From: JAGHAJ01 sp964559865 [NCBI: uncultured Synergistota bacterium]
GTDB taxonomy: Bacteria > Synergistota > JAGHAJ01
Reading direction: 5' to 3'
Length of the DNA: 64,000 nucleotides
Assembly (NCBI GenBank): GCA_964559865.1
Contig: CAZLJD010000015.1
Location: forward strand, 57,179-121,178
The notes below the pieces were generated by a model. The model was not told the DNA's origin and did not search any database. It saw nothing but the letters and a program-made list of their open reading frames with translations. This document shows positions 55,270 through 63,654 of this stretch, piece after piece. The stretch's first letter is position 1, and each line of letters begins with the position of its first letter. The translations under genes and the position numbers were made by a program.

Positions 55270-56286
55270 CTACCTCTTGTGTGAGTATGAGAGTATTCCT
55301 CCATGAAGCGAATCTATCACATCCAGCGCCATCCCTGTGCCTTTCACCACACATGTAAGGGGATCGTCCGCTACATAGGTTGCAATGCCAGTTGCCTCAC
55401 TTATGAGTCTGTCCAATCCGTGCAGGAGTGAACCACCCCCCGTCATTACTATCCCCCTATCTATCACATCAGCAGAGAGCTCTGCCGGTGTCCTCTCAAG
55501 TACCATCTTCACCCCATCTATTATCCTTCTCACTGCCCCACTTATAGCCTCCGAAACCATCTTTGATGTTATCTTTATGGACTTCGGCAAACCCGTCATC
55601 AAGTCCCTTCCCCTGAGATCCATCTCCTTATCTTCATCGCCGATAGCAGAACCTATCTCCTTCTTTATTATTTCGGCCGTCTGTTCCCCAATGATAAGGT
55701 TAAACTTATTCTTCACGTACTTAAAAATCGCCTCATCCATGTTGTTCCCTGCAACCTTCAAAGACTCACTTACAACGATACCTCCGAGGGATATAACCGC
55801 TATGTCCGTCGTGCCACCCCCTATGTCAACAACCATACTTCCACGGGCTTCAGAGATGTTTACTCCCGCACCTATCGCCGCCGCCATTGGCTCCTCTATG
55901 AGAAACGCCCTCTTTGCACCCACCCTCATCGCCGCCTCCAAGACCGCCCTCTTCTCCACATCGGTAGCACCAGAAGGTATGCACACCATTATGTTCGGAC
56001 GAACAGGAGAAAACCTTCCAAGCACTTTTCTCAAAAAGTATCTCAACATCTTCTCGGTTATTTCGTAGTCCGCAATTACTCCCTCCTTCATGGGTCTAAC
56101 CGCCACAATGTCGCCCGGTGTTCTACCTATCATACTCTTTGCCTCTTCCCCTACAGCGAGTATCCTCTTGCTTGACTTATCAAACGCAACAACAGAAGGC
56201 TCGTTAAGAACAATGCCCTTACCCTTCACAAATACGAGTACCGTGGATGTACCCAAATCAACCCCCACATCTCTCCTAAAAGCCAT
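55270..56286 (-). CDS. mreB: Rod shape-determining actin-like protein MreB
   Basis: 338 residues. Actin-fold nucleotide motifs are VGVDLGTSTVLVF at the start, VDIGGGTTDIAVISLGG in the middle, and GIVMTGGGSLLHGLD near the end. It organises cell-wall growth along the inner membrane. No mreC or mreD follows; instead the flagellar rod and ring genes lie directly downstream. Confidence 0.96.
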   Translation of the reverse strand: MAFRRDVGVDLGTSTVLVFVKGKGIVLNEPSVVAFDKSSKRILAVGEEAKSMIGRTPGDIVAVRPMKEGVIADYEITEKMLRYFLRKVLGRFSPVRPNIMVCIPSGATDVEKRAVLEAAMRVGAKRAFLIEEPMAAAIGAGVNISEARGSMVVDIGGGTTDIAVISLGGIVVSESLKVAGNNMDEAIFKYVKNKFNLIIGEQTAEIIKKEIGSAIGDEDKEMDLRGRDLMTGLPKSIKITSKMVSEAISGAVRRIIDGVKMVLERTPAELSADVIDRGIVMTGGGSLLHGLDRLISEATGIATYVADDPLTCVVKGTGMALDVIDSLHGGILSYSHKR

Positions 56287-56311
56287 CGATGTTCCCCCTT
56301 TTACCTTAACT

Positions 56312-58318
56312 TTATAAGTCTATTACAGTTGCTCCTTCCATCTTAAACAGTGCCCTTATGTGATAATCCATCGTAAAGTATATCACCTGCCACCCACGAT
56401 TACAAAACTCCTTTAACTCCTTAACCAAGAACCTCCTCCTCTGCCAATCAGTTCGCTGAAATGCGTCATCTAAAAGGAAAAATCCCCTTTTTTTGCTCCT
56501 TTCCTCCACTATTCCAAGTCTTACGGCAAGGTAAAGCTGCTCAGACATGCCCGTGCTTAACTCATCAACTGAATATTCGGTTCCCTCCTTCATCAAGAAG
56601 AGCTTGTTAACTCTGCTCCTACCCCCTACTTCGTGGACACTTATACCCCCATAATCAGCAAACTCCTGCAACATGGGTAACGCCACTCCCTCCAAGACAC
56701 CTCTAACTTCATCCGCAGCCTTACTCCTATAGGCCTCAATCAGCCTAATGCCGTCTTCCCTGAGGAATAGACGAGCCTTAATCCTCCTTATTCTCCGACT
56801 TAACTCATCACGAAAACTGTAAAATGCCCTCCTCGTAGAGAGCATATCCCCATCGATGTCTATCCCAGTAAGGCTACTAAGTCTCATCTTTAAAGTGGTT
56901 ACACCTCTCTCTATCACCCGCTGCTCGTCTCTCAATTCGGCTAATCTTCTTTCTACATCCACAACCTTATCTCTAATGCAGTTATAGGCATCAACAAGGT
57001 TCCCGTCCCAATGTTCACTCCAAAAGACATCACTTATGCGGTCCAAAGGTTCAACGCCAGAGGACTGCATGTCAGAAAGTCTCATTAGAAGTTTTTCTCT
57101 CTCCTCCAGCAAGCGAGCCTTCCTTTCTCTCAGTCCTCTAATGGCATCTTCCCAATCATCTGGGGAGCGTGAAACCACCCCCACCTCCCTAAAGCGCAAC
57201 TCGATGTTCTCAAGCAACTGCTTAACCCTTAAAACCACACCTTTCAAATCCCCTCTGACGGACTCAAGCCTCGCACGAACACCATTCAAAGTCTCGTCCC
57301 CTCTAACAGAGACAAAATTCTCCCCATACATTTTCTCGTACTCTCTAACCTGTCTCTTGAAATCTTTCAGCTTCACCGACAAGGAAGCAGGCACAACTGC
57401 ACCAAGCACAGAAATCACACTCCCAACGAGCTGCCATGGAACAAAATCACCAAGAACCCCATAGTAAGCAAAAAATACAATAACAGCACCTGCTATTGAG
57501 ACACACATACCCAAAAACGCCACAACGACATCTGAGCGTCTCCATTCATTGGATATCCTTAACCTGTGGTATTCCTTCCGGAGTAACGCTTCCTCCTCCT
57601 TCAGTACAGAAATCCTATCCAATAACAACCTGTATTCCCTCACAAGTGAGGCAATCCCATCTATCCTCGTATCCTGAAGACTTGAAAGTTCCTCGTCCAG
57701 GTCTTCAAGTCTCTGCCGTATCTTAAAAAACAGATAAGAAAAGGTTTCTCTCCACCGTCTCAGTTCCTCCTCTAAAGAAGACATTTCCTCTTCTACTTCA
57801 AAAAGCCTTCTTGGGACATCACCAGACAGAAACAGTTCCCTCTCTATCTCAGAAAGCTCTTCCTCCAGCTCCTTACACTTAGAGAGTTCCTCTTTTAGGG
57901 CTGTTAGTTTCATCTCCTCTTTCACTGCTGACATCAACCTGCTTAACGAATCCCCATAAATCACAGCCTCGAGGTTGGAAAGCTCTACTTTACTCTCACC
58001 TGCCCGGATAACTGACATCTTTAACAGGTCCTCGTCGAGGACCACACTCTCACCGTTAACATCAAAACTCTTAACCTCGCCATCTACAAGGAGCCTCACC
58101 TTCACATACTCACATCCATTCCTCATCTTTATCCCAGCTTTTCTGCCCAAAACAGCTTTAACGATCCCTTCCACCATGTACGTCTTACCCATTTCATTGG
58201 GTGCATATACCACGCAAAATGGGTAGAAGTGCACATCTCTACCCTTCACAGGTCCGCAAAAAGCAAAATCCACAGAAAAGAGAAAAACACCTTTATCGGG
58301 AAAACCCCTTTGAGACAA
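56312..58318 (-). CDS. YhaN/SbcC-like SMC-type ATPase with a membrane hairpin
   Basis: 668 residues. An ABC-type head is split by coiled coils as in SMC and Rad50 proteins. Walker A is APNEMGKT near residues 39-46, Walker B is FFLLDDAF near 618, with a signature-like ELSTGMSEQLYLAVR before it. At the coiled-coil apex, where SbcC has a zinc hook, there are instead two hydrophobic segments (about 264-286 and 295-313), so the protein is probably tethered to the membrane, as in YhaN-type proteins. It overlaps the SbcD-like gene by 26 bases, and the two should form a nuclease complex. TTG start, uncertain. Confidence 0.82.
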   Translation of the reverse strand: MSQRGFPDKGVFLFSVDFAFCGPVKGRDVHFYPFCVVYAPNEMGKTYMVEGIVKAVLGRKAGIKMRNGCEYVKVRLLVDGEVKSFDVNGESVVLDEDLLKMSVIRAGESKVELSNLEAVIYGDSLSRLMSAVKEEMKLTALKEELSKCKELEEELSEIERELFLSGDVPRRLFEVEEEMSSLEEELRRWRETFSYLFFKIRQRLEDLDEELSSLQDTRIDGIASLVREYRLLLDRISVLKEEEALLRKEYHRLRISNEWRRSDVVVAFLGMCVSIAGAVIVFFAYYGVLGDFVPWQLVGSVISVLGAVVPASLSVKLKDFKRQVREYEKMYGENFVSVRGDETLNGVRARLESVRGDLKGVVLRVKQLLENIELRFREVGVVSRSPDDWEDAIRGLRERKARLLEEREKLLMRLSDMQSSGVEPLDRISDVFWSEHWDGNLVDAYNCIRDKVVDVERRLAELRDEQRVIERGVTTLKMRLSSLTGIDIDGDMLSTRRAFYSFRDELSRRIRRIKARLFLREDGIRLIEAYRSKAADEVRGVLEGVALPMLQEFADYGGISVHEVGGRSRVNKLFLMKEGTEYSVDELSTGMSEQLYLAVRLGIVEERSKKRGFFLLDDAFQRTDWQRRRFLVKELKEFCNRGWQVIYFTMDYHIRALFKMEGATVIDL

Positions 58319-59315
58319 CTCGCCACACAGCCTCCATCAATTCTTGTTCGTCAACATCGGTCCTCTTATCCGCCATACTTCGTATGTCTTCCACGAACTT
58401 CAATACAACATCGGGAACATCTTCTATAAGCCTAACACCGTTATATATCTTGACATCTGCACCTTCCCACAAGGACGAAACCTTCATATGCACATAATCA
58501 GAAAGAGCCTTCCTATCCAAATCGGTAATACCGAAAAGCTCCACCTCTACCCCTGCTACCTTATGACCCTCGTACTTCGCAGCAACACTCTCAAGCCAAC
58601 TATCTACATCGCCTCTGTAATCCCCCGGAACGACGCACACCTCCTCCTTCAAGTATAAAGGGGCAGCACTAACAGGAACATGCACAATCTTACCTTCATC
58701 ACTATCGAACTCTATAATGTAATGCACACCGTATTCATCCCTCGCTATAGGGAGAGGAGAACCGGGGTAAAACACATTGTATTCTGCATCGTAACCCCAT
58801 TTGTGTATGTGTCCCAAAAAGACAAATGCAGGAGAAAACTCCCTCACATCATCTATCGTCAGTGGGAAGTAAGCATCCTCATACACACCATTACTTCCCC
58901 TAACCCAATCTCCGTGTGAGACAAGTATCCACTTCTTCCCTTCAACCCGGTGAAAGAGCTTTTTTATATATCCATACATGGGTGTGCTTTCACTCCTGGG
59001 ATAAGGGATAAACATAAAGTATACTCCACCCATGACTTCAACCTCAGGCTCATCTACTACACAAACCTTACTGGAAGTTACATAGCCAGACGAGAGGCAA
59101 ACATCGTGGTTTCCCCTTATAACATACACAGGTACATCAAACCCTCCAAAGAGGTCATCCAAAACGGCGTGCCTTCTAATCCCCTTATCCAGTATGTCTC
59201 CAGCAACGATCACGGTAGCACCATCTGATTGTGCCTTCTGGAGGATCCACCTTGCTACCTCATATCTTTCATCATATCCCTCGATGTGCCAATCCGCAGT
59301 CACAATAAACTTCAT
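58293..59315 (-). CDS. SbcD/YhaO-like DNA exonuclease (metallophosphoesterase)
   Basis: 340 residues. Metallophosphoesterase motifs are TADWH (8-10 region), GDILDKG, GNHD, SHGDW and GHIHKWG, giving a two-metal site. Such nucleases work with an SMC-like ATPase partner in double-strand break or hairpin processing. The partner is encoded directly downstream with a 26-base overlap. The ATG at 59315 has no ribosome site and lies 7 bases from a TATAAT box, so it is likely leaderless. Confidence 0.88.
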   Translation of the reverse strand: MKFIVTADWHIEGYDERYEVARWILQKAQSDGATVIVAGDILDKGIRRHAVLDDLFGGFDVPVYVIRGNHDVCLSSGYVTSSKVCVVDEPEVEVMGGVYFMFIPYPRSESTPMYGYIKKLFHRVEGKKWILVSHGDWVRGSNGVYEDAYFPLTIDDVREFSPAFVFLGHIHKWGYDAEYNVFYPGSPLPIARDEYGVHYIIEFDSDEGKIVHVPVSAAPLYLKEEVCVVPGDYRGDVDSWLESVAAKYEGHKVAGVEVELFGITDLDRKALSDYVHMKVSSLWEGADVKIYNGVRLIEDVPDVVLKFVEDIRSMADKRTDVDEQELMEAVWRVVSKGFSR

Positions 59316-59322
59316 CTGTTAA

Positions 59323-59328
59323 ATTATA
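59323..59328 (-). promoter_or_regulatory. -10 element for the SbcD-like operon
   Basis: Perfect TATAAT on the minus strand, 7 bases before the ATG. The -35 region is only T-rich, with no good hexamer. Confidence 0.5.
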
Positions 59329-59380
59329 ACACCAGCAAAACACACAAAAAAGAGGCATACGAGGGCAAATAGTCTCAAGC

Positions 59381-59409
59381 TTGACATAACAATACCAAAG
59401 TGATAAAAT
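59381..59409 (+). promoter_or_regulatory. Sigma-70 promoter for cstA
   Basis: TTGACA (59381-59386), a 17-base spacer and TAAAAT (59404-59409). Start of transcription expected near 59416; the leader ends in AAAGGAGGTG before the ATG. Confidence 0.78.
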
Positions 59410-59464
59410 TCACCTTGAAGAGGTTAAAGGTCAGATTAAAGCAAACCTAAAAGGAGGTGTTGAA

Positions 59465-61219
59465 ATGACATCAGTTGTTGTCATTATAGGGGCTTTAATT
59501 TACGTCGCCGCATACTTCAGCTACGGCAAGATGTGGGAGAAGAAGGTAGTAAAAGCAGATCCCAACAGAGCCACACCAGCAAACAGGATGAACGACGGTG
59601 TAGACTACTATCCAGCAAAAACAGCAGTACTGTATGGACACCACTTTGCATCCATTGCGGGTGCAGGACCCATACTCGGTCCAGCGATAGCCATGGCTTG
59701 GGGATGGTTACCATCCTTACTGTGGGTGTGGTTTGGAAATATCTTTATTGGGAGCATTCACGATTACATGGCTCTCATGGCATCTGTAAGGTACGACGGC
59801 AAATCTATCCAGTGGGTTGCAGGTAGAATCATAAGTAAAAGGACAGGCTATTCCTTTGAGTTGTTTATCTACTTTGCGCTACTGCTCGTTATAGCAGCAT
59901 TCGCAGCGGTCGCCGCAAAGCTGTTCATAAAGGTGCCGGCATCCGCCACTATATCCATGTTGTTCATATTTGTGGCACTGATCACCGGATTCCTTCTCTA
60001 CAGGACCAAACTGGGGCTCATAGGAGGAACCATCGTTGGACTGGCACTGCTGGTAGGATCAATATGGTTCGGCTTCTATCATCCGTGGAGTCTTCCAAGG
60101 GGTACCTGGCTCATAATCCTCTTAATTTACATTATTATAGCCTCGTCACTACCGGTGTGGGTACTGTTGCAACCAAGGGATTACTTAAACGCATACCTGC
60201 TGTGGGCAGGTTTGATCATGGGTGGCCTTGCAATCATAGTAACGCACCACGGCTTCAACTGGGCATCTTCAACAATATTCTCACCAAACATCATAGGAGG
60301 ACAAGCCTCCCCGTTTTGGCCCACCGTACCACTCATAATTGCATGTGGTTCACTGTCGGGATTCCACTCGGTCGTGGCATCCGGTACATCTTCTAAGCAA
60401 CTTGACAAGGAAACGCATGGGCTCATCGTAGGCTATGCAGGAATGTTCACCGAAGGCTTTCTTTCCACCATAGTTATTGCATCCATAGGGGCATTTGGTT
60501 TTATGGTGTTAAGTGGCGTAGCAAAGAAAATTACGGGTATGCACTTAGACCTAACAAAGCTTCAGACAGACTCCGTATACTTAGGTCACTACTACCTGAA
60601 GGCAGCAAGCGCAGTAGGAGGAGCTATAGGGATGTTCGTTGCAAGCTATGGAAAGGCTGTGGGTGCTGGCTTGGGGATACCGGCTGCGTTCGGAAAGGTA
60701 TTTGGTGCGCTCTGGGTAACTGCCTTCATACTAACGACCCTTGATACATCCACGAGGCTTGCAAGGTTTGCATGGGCAGAGATATGGGAACCTATAAAGA
60801 AGGGCACACCCGGTCTGTACAAGGCAATAGCAAACAGATGGGTGGGTTCAACCATTGCAGCAGCGCTCGGAGTAGGGCTGGCAGCGAGCGGCAGCTATCT
60901 CGTATTATGGCCAGCATTTTCCGGTGCAAACCAGATGCTTGCATCTATCGCAATGATCACTGCCGCTGTATGGGTAAGGAATATATTGAAGGCAAAGAAG
61001 GTTTACCAGTATGCAATACTCATACCAGCGTTCTTCCTCTGGATCACAGTAACATCTGCGCTGATATGGTACCTAATCGTGGTAGTACCTGTATTGAAGT
61101 CTGCCATTCAGTACCCGGTAGGCGGATTTGTGGTGTTGATGCTCATACTTAACTTCCTGCTGATATCCGACTTTACAAAGGCGATGAGAAAGAATCCAGA
61201 TTTAGAACCAACAGAATAG
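59465..61219 (+). CDS. cstA: CstA-family carbon starvation / pyruvate or peptide transporter
   Basis: 584 residues with about 14-16 membrane segments. The family pattern is clear: DGVDYYPAKTAVLYGHHFASIAGAGPILGP near residues 47-76, FIGSIHDYMALMASVR, CGSLSGFHSVVASGTSSKQL and TTLDTSTRLARF. CstA-type proteins import pyruvate or peptides in other bacteria; the substrate here is not decided by sequence. Strong promoter and ribosome site. A hairpin follows the gene. Confidence 0.93.
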   Translation: MTSVVVIIGALIYVAAYFSYGKMWEKKVVKADPNRATPANRMNDGVDYYPAKTAVLYGHHFASIAGAGPILGPAIAMAWGWLPSLLWVWFGNIFIGSIHDYMALMASVRYDGKSIQWVAGRIISKRTGYSFELFIYFALLLVIAAFAAVAAKLFIKVPASATISMLFIFVALITGFLLYRTKLGLIGGTIVGLALLVGSIWFGFYHPWSLPRGTWLIILLIYIIIASSLPVWVLLQPRDYLNAYLLWAGLIMGGLAIIVTHHGFNWASSTIFSPNIIGGQASPFWPTVPLIIACGSLSGFHSVVASGTSSKQLDKETHGLIVGYAGMFTEGFLSTIVIASIGAFGFMVLSGVAKKITGMHLDLTKLQTDSVYLGHYYLKAASAVGGAIGMFVASYGKAVGAGLGIPAAFGKVFGALWVTAFILTTLDTSTRLARFAWAEIWEPIKKGTPGLYKAIANRWVGSTIAAALGVGLAASGSYLVLWPAFSGANQMLASIAMITAAVWVRNILKAKKVYQYAILIPAFFLWITVTSALIWYLIVVVPVLKSAIQYPVGGFVVLMLILNFLLISDFTKAMRKNPDLEPTE

Positions 61220-61245
61220 CAAGAGTACCTTTGACCTCTTGAAAC

Positions 61246-61266
61246 GGGGGCTCTTAAAGGGCCCCC
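61246..61266 (+). terminator. Hairpin after cstA
   Basis: GGGGGCTC and GGGCCCCC form an 8-base stem with a 5-base loop, followed by an A/T-rich but not pure T stretch (ATAATAATTTATTA). Probably a partial terminator before the ArsA-type cluster. Confidence 0.55.
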
Positions 61267-61297
61267 ATAATAATTTATTAGAAAGAAGGACACAAAC

Positions 61298-61570
61298 TTG
61301 AGCAAAAATAGGTTCGTCGGTTTCTTCAAAAGCATATTCTCAGGACTTGAGGAGAGCTCCACATCCATCATAGAAAAAGACCTGCAAGAAACCGAAAACA
61401 TATTTGCAATAATAACCACAGGGGCATTTATAGGAATTCCCTTACCATCAACCGGCATATTGCTAAGGATACTACCATACATGCAGAGAGAAATATTTGT
61501 AATGACAAAGAGAAGCAAAGAGATGGATGATGTATTTGGAGAGATTGCTGGTATGTTTGACATAGACTGA
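61298..61570 (+). CDS. Unrecognised small protein, first gene of the ArsA-type cluster
   Basis: 90 residues, TTG start behind AAGGA. No family recognised. The centre (about 36-60) is hydrophobic with glycine and proline (AIITTGAFIGIPLPSTG), long enough for a membrane segment or re-entrant hairpin, flanked by a charged amino-terminal region and a charged tail. No cysteine. Lies 11 bases before the ATPase gene, so a membrane partner of the ATPase is likely. Confidence 0.6.
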   Translation: MSKNRFVGFFKSIFSGLEESSTSIIEKDLQETENIFAIITTGAFIGIPLPSTGILLRILPYMQREIFVMTKRSKEMDDVFGEIAGMFDID

Positions 61571-61581
61571 GGAGGGGTAGA

Positions 61582-62544
61582 ATGAAGATAAGGTTCGTAT
61601 TAGGCAAGGGGGGAGTTGGAAAGACCACCGTATCTGCAGCAATCGGTGTGGGTATAGCAGAATCAGGTAAAAGCGTATTCTTAAGCTCGTTAGACCCAGC
61701 TCACAACCTCGGAGATGCCCTCTCAGTAAAACTCTCAAACAAGGCAACAACTGTAAACCAAAGGCTAAAAGCAGTGGAAATAAATACAGAAAGCATCATA
61801 AAGGAGTACCTCTCAGAAATGTCACAAAAGCTAAAGACCACATACCGATATCTCTATACAATGAACTTAGACAAATACTTCGACATTCTCAAACACTCCC
61901 CGGGAATAGAGGAATACGCAATATTAGAGTCCATACAAAAGACCATACACACCGAAATGGCTGACATACTAATATTTGATACCCCTCCCACTGGTATAAC
62001 CCAAAAGGTGTTAGCCCTCCCAAAACTCACCCTCATCTGGGTAGAACGGCTCATAAAGATGAGAAAGGGTATTCTAAGTAAGAGACAGATGATAAAGAAT
62101 GTCAGAGGAGAATACTCTGCAGTAGTAGGAGATGAGTTAGTGGAACTACCAACGGAAGAGGAGAAAGATGACATAATGATAGAGCTAAAGAAGTACGGTA
62201 AAGAATTACATGAGATAGACGAAATATTATCTTCGCAGGATACAACCATCTATATAGTAACGCTACCGGAGGAGCTCTCGCTGTTTGAAACCGAACGCAT
62301 CCTTACATTCATGAACGAGTTCAAGATACATGTGGGTGGTATCTTCCTAAACAAAGTACTGCGCATAGAAAACCCTCCAAGAGAGATAGCCGGAAAGATC
62401 AAAGAGCAGGAATATGTTATCTCAGAGATGGCCAAGAGATTTTCAGGGATAAAAATAACAGAAATACCTCTGCTCGAAAGTTCACCAAGAGGGACAAAAG
62501 CATTATACAAGCTGTACAAAGAATACATAGAGGAAGGATTGTAA
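61582..62544 (+). CDS. ArsA/Get3-type ATPase, single domain, without cysteines
   Basis: 320 residues. Deviant Walker A (GKGGVGKTT) near residue 8, the LSSLDPAHNLGDAL block, and switch II FDTPPTG near 133 place it in the ArsA/Get3 branch of the SIMIBI ATPases. It is one ATPase unit, not the fused double unit of arsenite pumps, and it has no cysteine at all, so neither the arsenite site nor the zinc CxxC of Get3 can be present. It may move a protein or cofactor, or act as a switch for its membrane neighbours. Spacing to the flanking genes is 11 and 0 bases. Confidence 0.88.
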   Translation: MKIRFVLGKGGVGKTTVSAAIGVGIAESGKSVFLSSLDPAHNLGDALSVKLSNKATTVNQRLKAVEINTESIIKEYLSEMSQKLKTTYRYLYTMNLDKYFDILKHSPGIEEYAILESIQKTIHTEMADILIFDTPPTGITQKVLALPKLTLIWVERLIKMRKGILSKRQMIKNVRGEYSAVVGDELVELPTEEEKDDIMIELKKYGKELHEIDEILSSQDTTIYIVTLPEELSLFETERILTFMNEFKIHVGGIFLNKVLRIENPPREIAGKIKEQEYVISEMAKRFSGIKITEIPLLESSPRGTKALYKLYKEYIEEGL

Positions 62545-62841
62545 TTGCGTTACACAGACGAGGAGATATTAAAAAGGGTAATAGATGTGCTATCAACCAT
62601 AGAGGAACCCATCACATACATGGACATAGTCTCCGTCGGTATGGTTAGAAAGGTGGAGGTAAACCAGCCATACATAAAGGTGTATCTCAGAAACATATAC
62701 AGGGTAAGCAGGTCCCCTGCAGCATTTCTGGTATCTTCACGTATATTACAAAAAGTAGCAGAAAAGATAGAAGAAAGGCTTCTTGAAAACAGACTCACGC
62801 AAGTTGAGATAATAGAAGAGGGAGGAACAAGGCTGATATGA
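62545..62841 (+). CDS. Possible MIP18/DUF59-like small protein in the ArsA-type cluster
   Basis: 98 residues, TTG start directly after the ATPase stop. The run EEPITYMDIVSVGMVRKVEV (about 20-39) resembles the DUF59 core, in which a similar IVDLGLVYDVEV strand pair occurs; the conserved cysteine of that family is missing. DUF59 proteins take part in iron-sulfur assembly or accompany Mrp-type ATPases, so a partner role for the ATPase fits. The similarity is weak and judged by eye. Confidence 0.5.
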   Translation: MRYTDEEILKRVIDVLSTIEEPITYMDIVSVGMVRKVEVNQPYIKVYLRNIYRVSRSPAAFLVSSRILQKVAEKIEERLLENRLTQVEIIEEGGTRLI

Positions 62842-63476
62842 ACATGAACAATGTGGTCATGATAATGCTTGTACTCGGAGCAGTAGTTACACTTCAGTTC
62901 TTCAAGGGCAGAAAGATAAATCTAATGATAATGGAACACTTTGCAAAGAAGTTTGAAAAACTGTTGCGTCCCAAAGATCAGTTGTACACATGGCTTGGTG
63001 GATACATAGGTTTCAGAGTAAACTACGAGATAGATTCCGATACGCTAAACAAGATAGAAATGACGCTAACTCTTCTCCCTCGACACAGCGTACTGTACAT
63101 GCCAGTATCTCTAATAACTTCTCGTCACGACAAGCTCTACATAGTGTTTAGACCAAAGAAAAAGGTGCGAACCGATATTCAGATTATAAGAAGGGGCTAC
63201 TACATATTCAAACCCCGCATAGAGGAAGAGACATACTTGCAGAAGGAGATAATACAAATAGAAGACAGGAAATTTACAGTCATGTATAGGGAGAAAAAGG
63301 AGTTTGATAGGTTTTTCAAGAGGATAAAAGAGATATTTGACATGAAGAGAGTAATACACATAGCACTAGTAAGCAGGACAAATGTGCTTTATGTCTTTAT
63401 AAAGCCTTCTGCAGATGACACTCCCAGAGAGGTAAGAAAGGCAGCAGAAAACATAGAAAAACTGACACAGATATAA
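62838..63476 (+). CDS. Unrecognised membrane-anchored protein, last gene of the ArsA-type cluster
   Basis: 212 residues. One amino-terminal membrane segment (about 5-23), then a positively charged soluble domain with no family recognised and no cysteine. Overlaps the DUF59-like gene by 4 bases (ATGA). Its 3' end meets the 5S rRNA gene from the other strand. Probably acts at the inner membrane with the ATPase. Confidence 0.6.
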   Translation: MNMNNVVMIMLVLGAVVTLQFFKGRKINLMIMEHFAKKFEKLLRPKDQLYTWLGGYIGFRVNYEIDSDTLNKIEMTLTLLPRHSVLYMPVSLITSRHDKLYIVFRPKKKVRTDIQIIRRGYYIFKPRIEEETYLQKEIIQIEDRKFTVMYREKKEFDRFFKRIKEIFDMKRVIHIALVSRTNVLYVFIKPSADDTPREVRKAAENIEKLTQI

Positions 63477-63481
63477 AAAAA

Positions 63482-63617
63482 GTGGAAAGCTCTGGCGACG
63501 ACCTACTCTCCCACTCGGGCTGCCCCGGCAGTACCATCGGCGCTGGAGGGCTTAACTACTGTGTTCGGAATGGGAACAGGTGTTTCCCCTCCGCAATGGT
63601 CACCAAAAGCTTTCCAC
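63482..63617 (-). repeat. Inverted repeat enclosing the 5S rRNA
   Basis: Perfect 10-base arms (GTGGAAAGCT at 63482-63491 and its complement at 63608-63617) flank the 5S gene, lengthening helix I. A run of seven T follows on the minus strand (63475-63481). The stem is likely an RNase processing site; with the T run it may also end the rRNA transcript. Confidence 0.7.
63490..63608 (-). rRNA. rrf: 5S ribosomal RNA
   Basis: About 119 bases. The conserved parts read on the minus strand are TTGGTGACC, GGGGAAACACC, CCGAACACAGTAGTTAAG, GCGCCGATGGTACTGC and GAGAGTAGGTCGTCGCCA. Ends are estimated from helix I pairing. It lies about 50 bases downstream of the 23S gene. Confidence 0.95.
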
Positions 63618-63654
63618 ACCTTTAACCATGATACCTAAATAGAAGGAAGAGAGA

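Noticed and set aside
61582-62544. Arsenite-pumping ArsA
   Set aside because: Single ATPase unit with no cysteine, and no arsB, arsD or arsR gene nearby.
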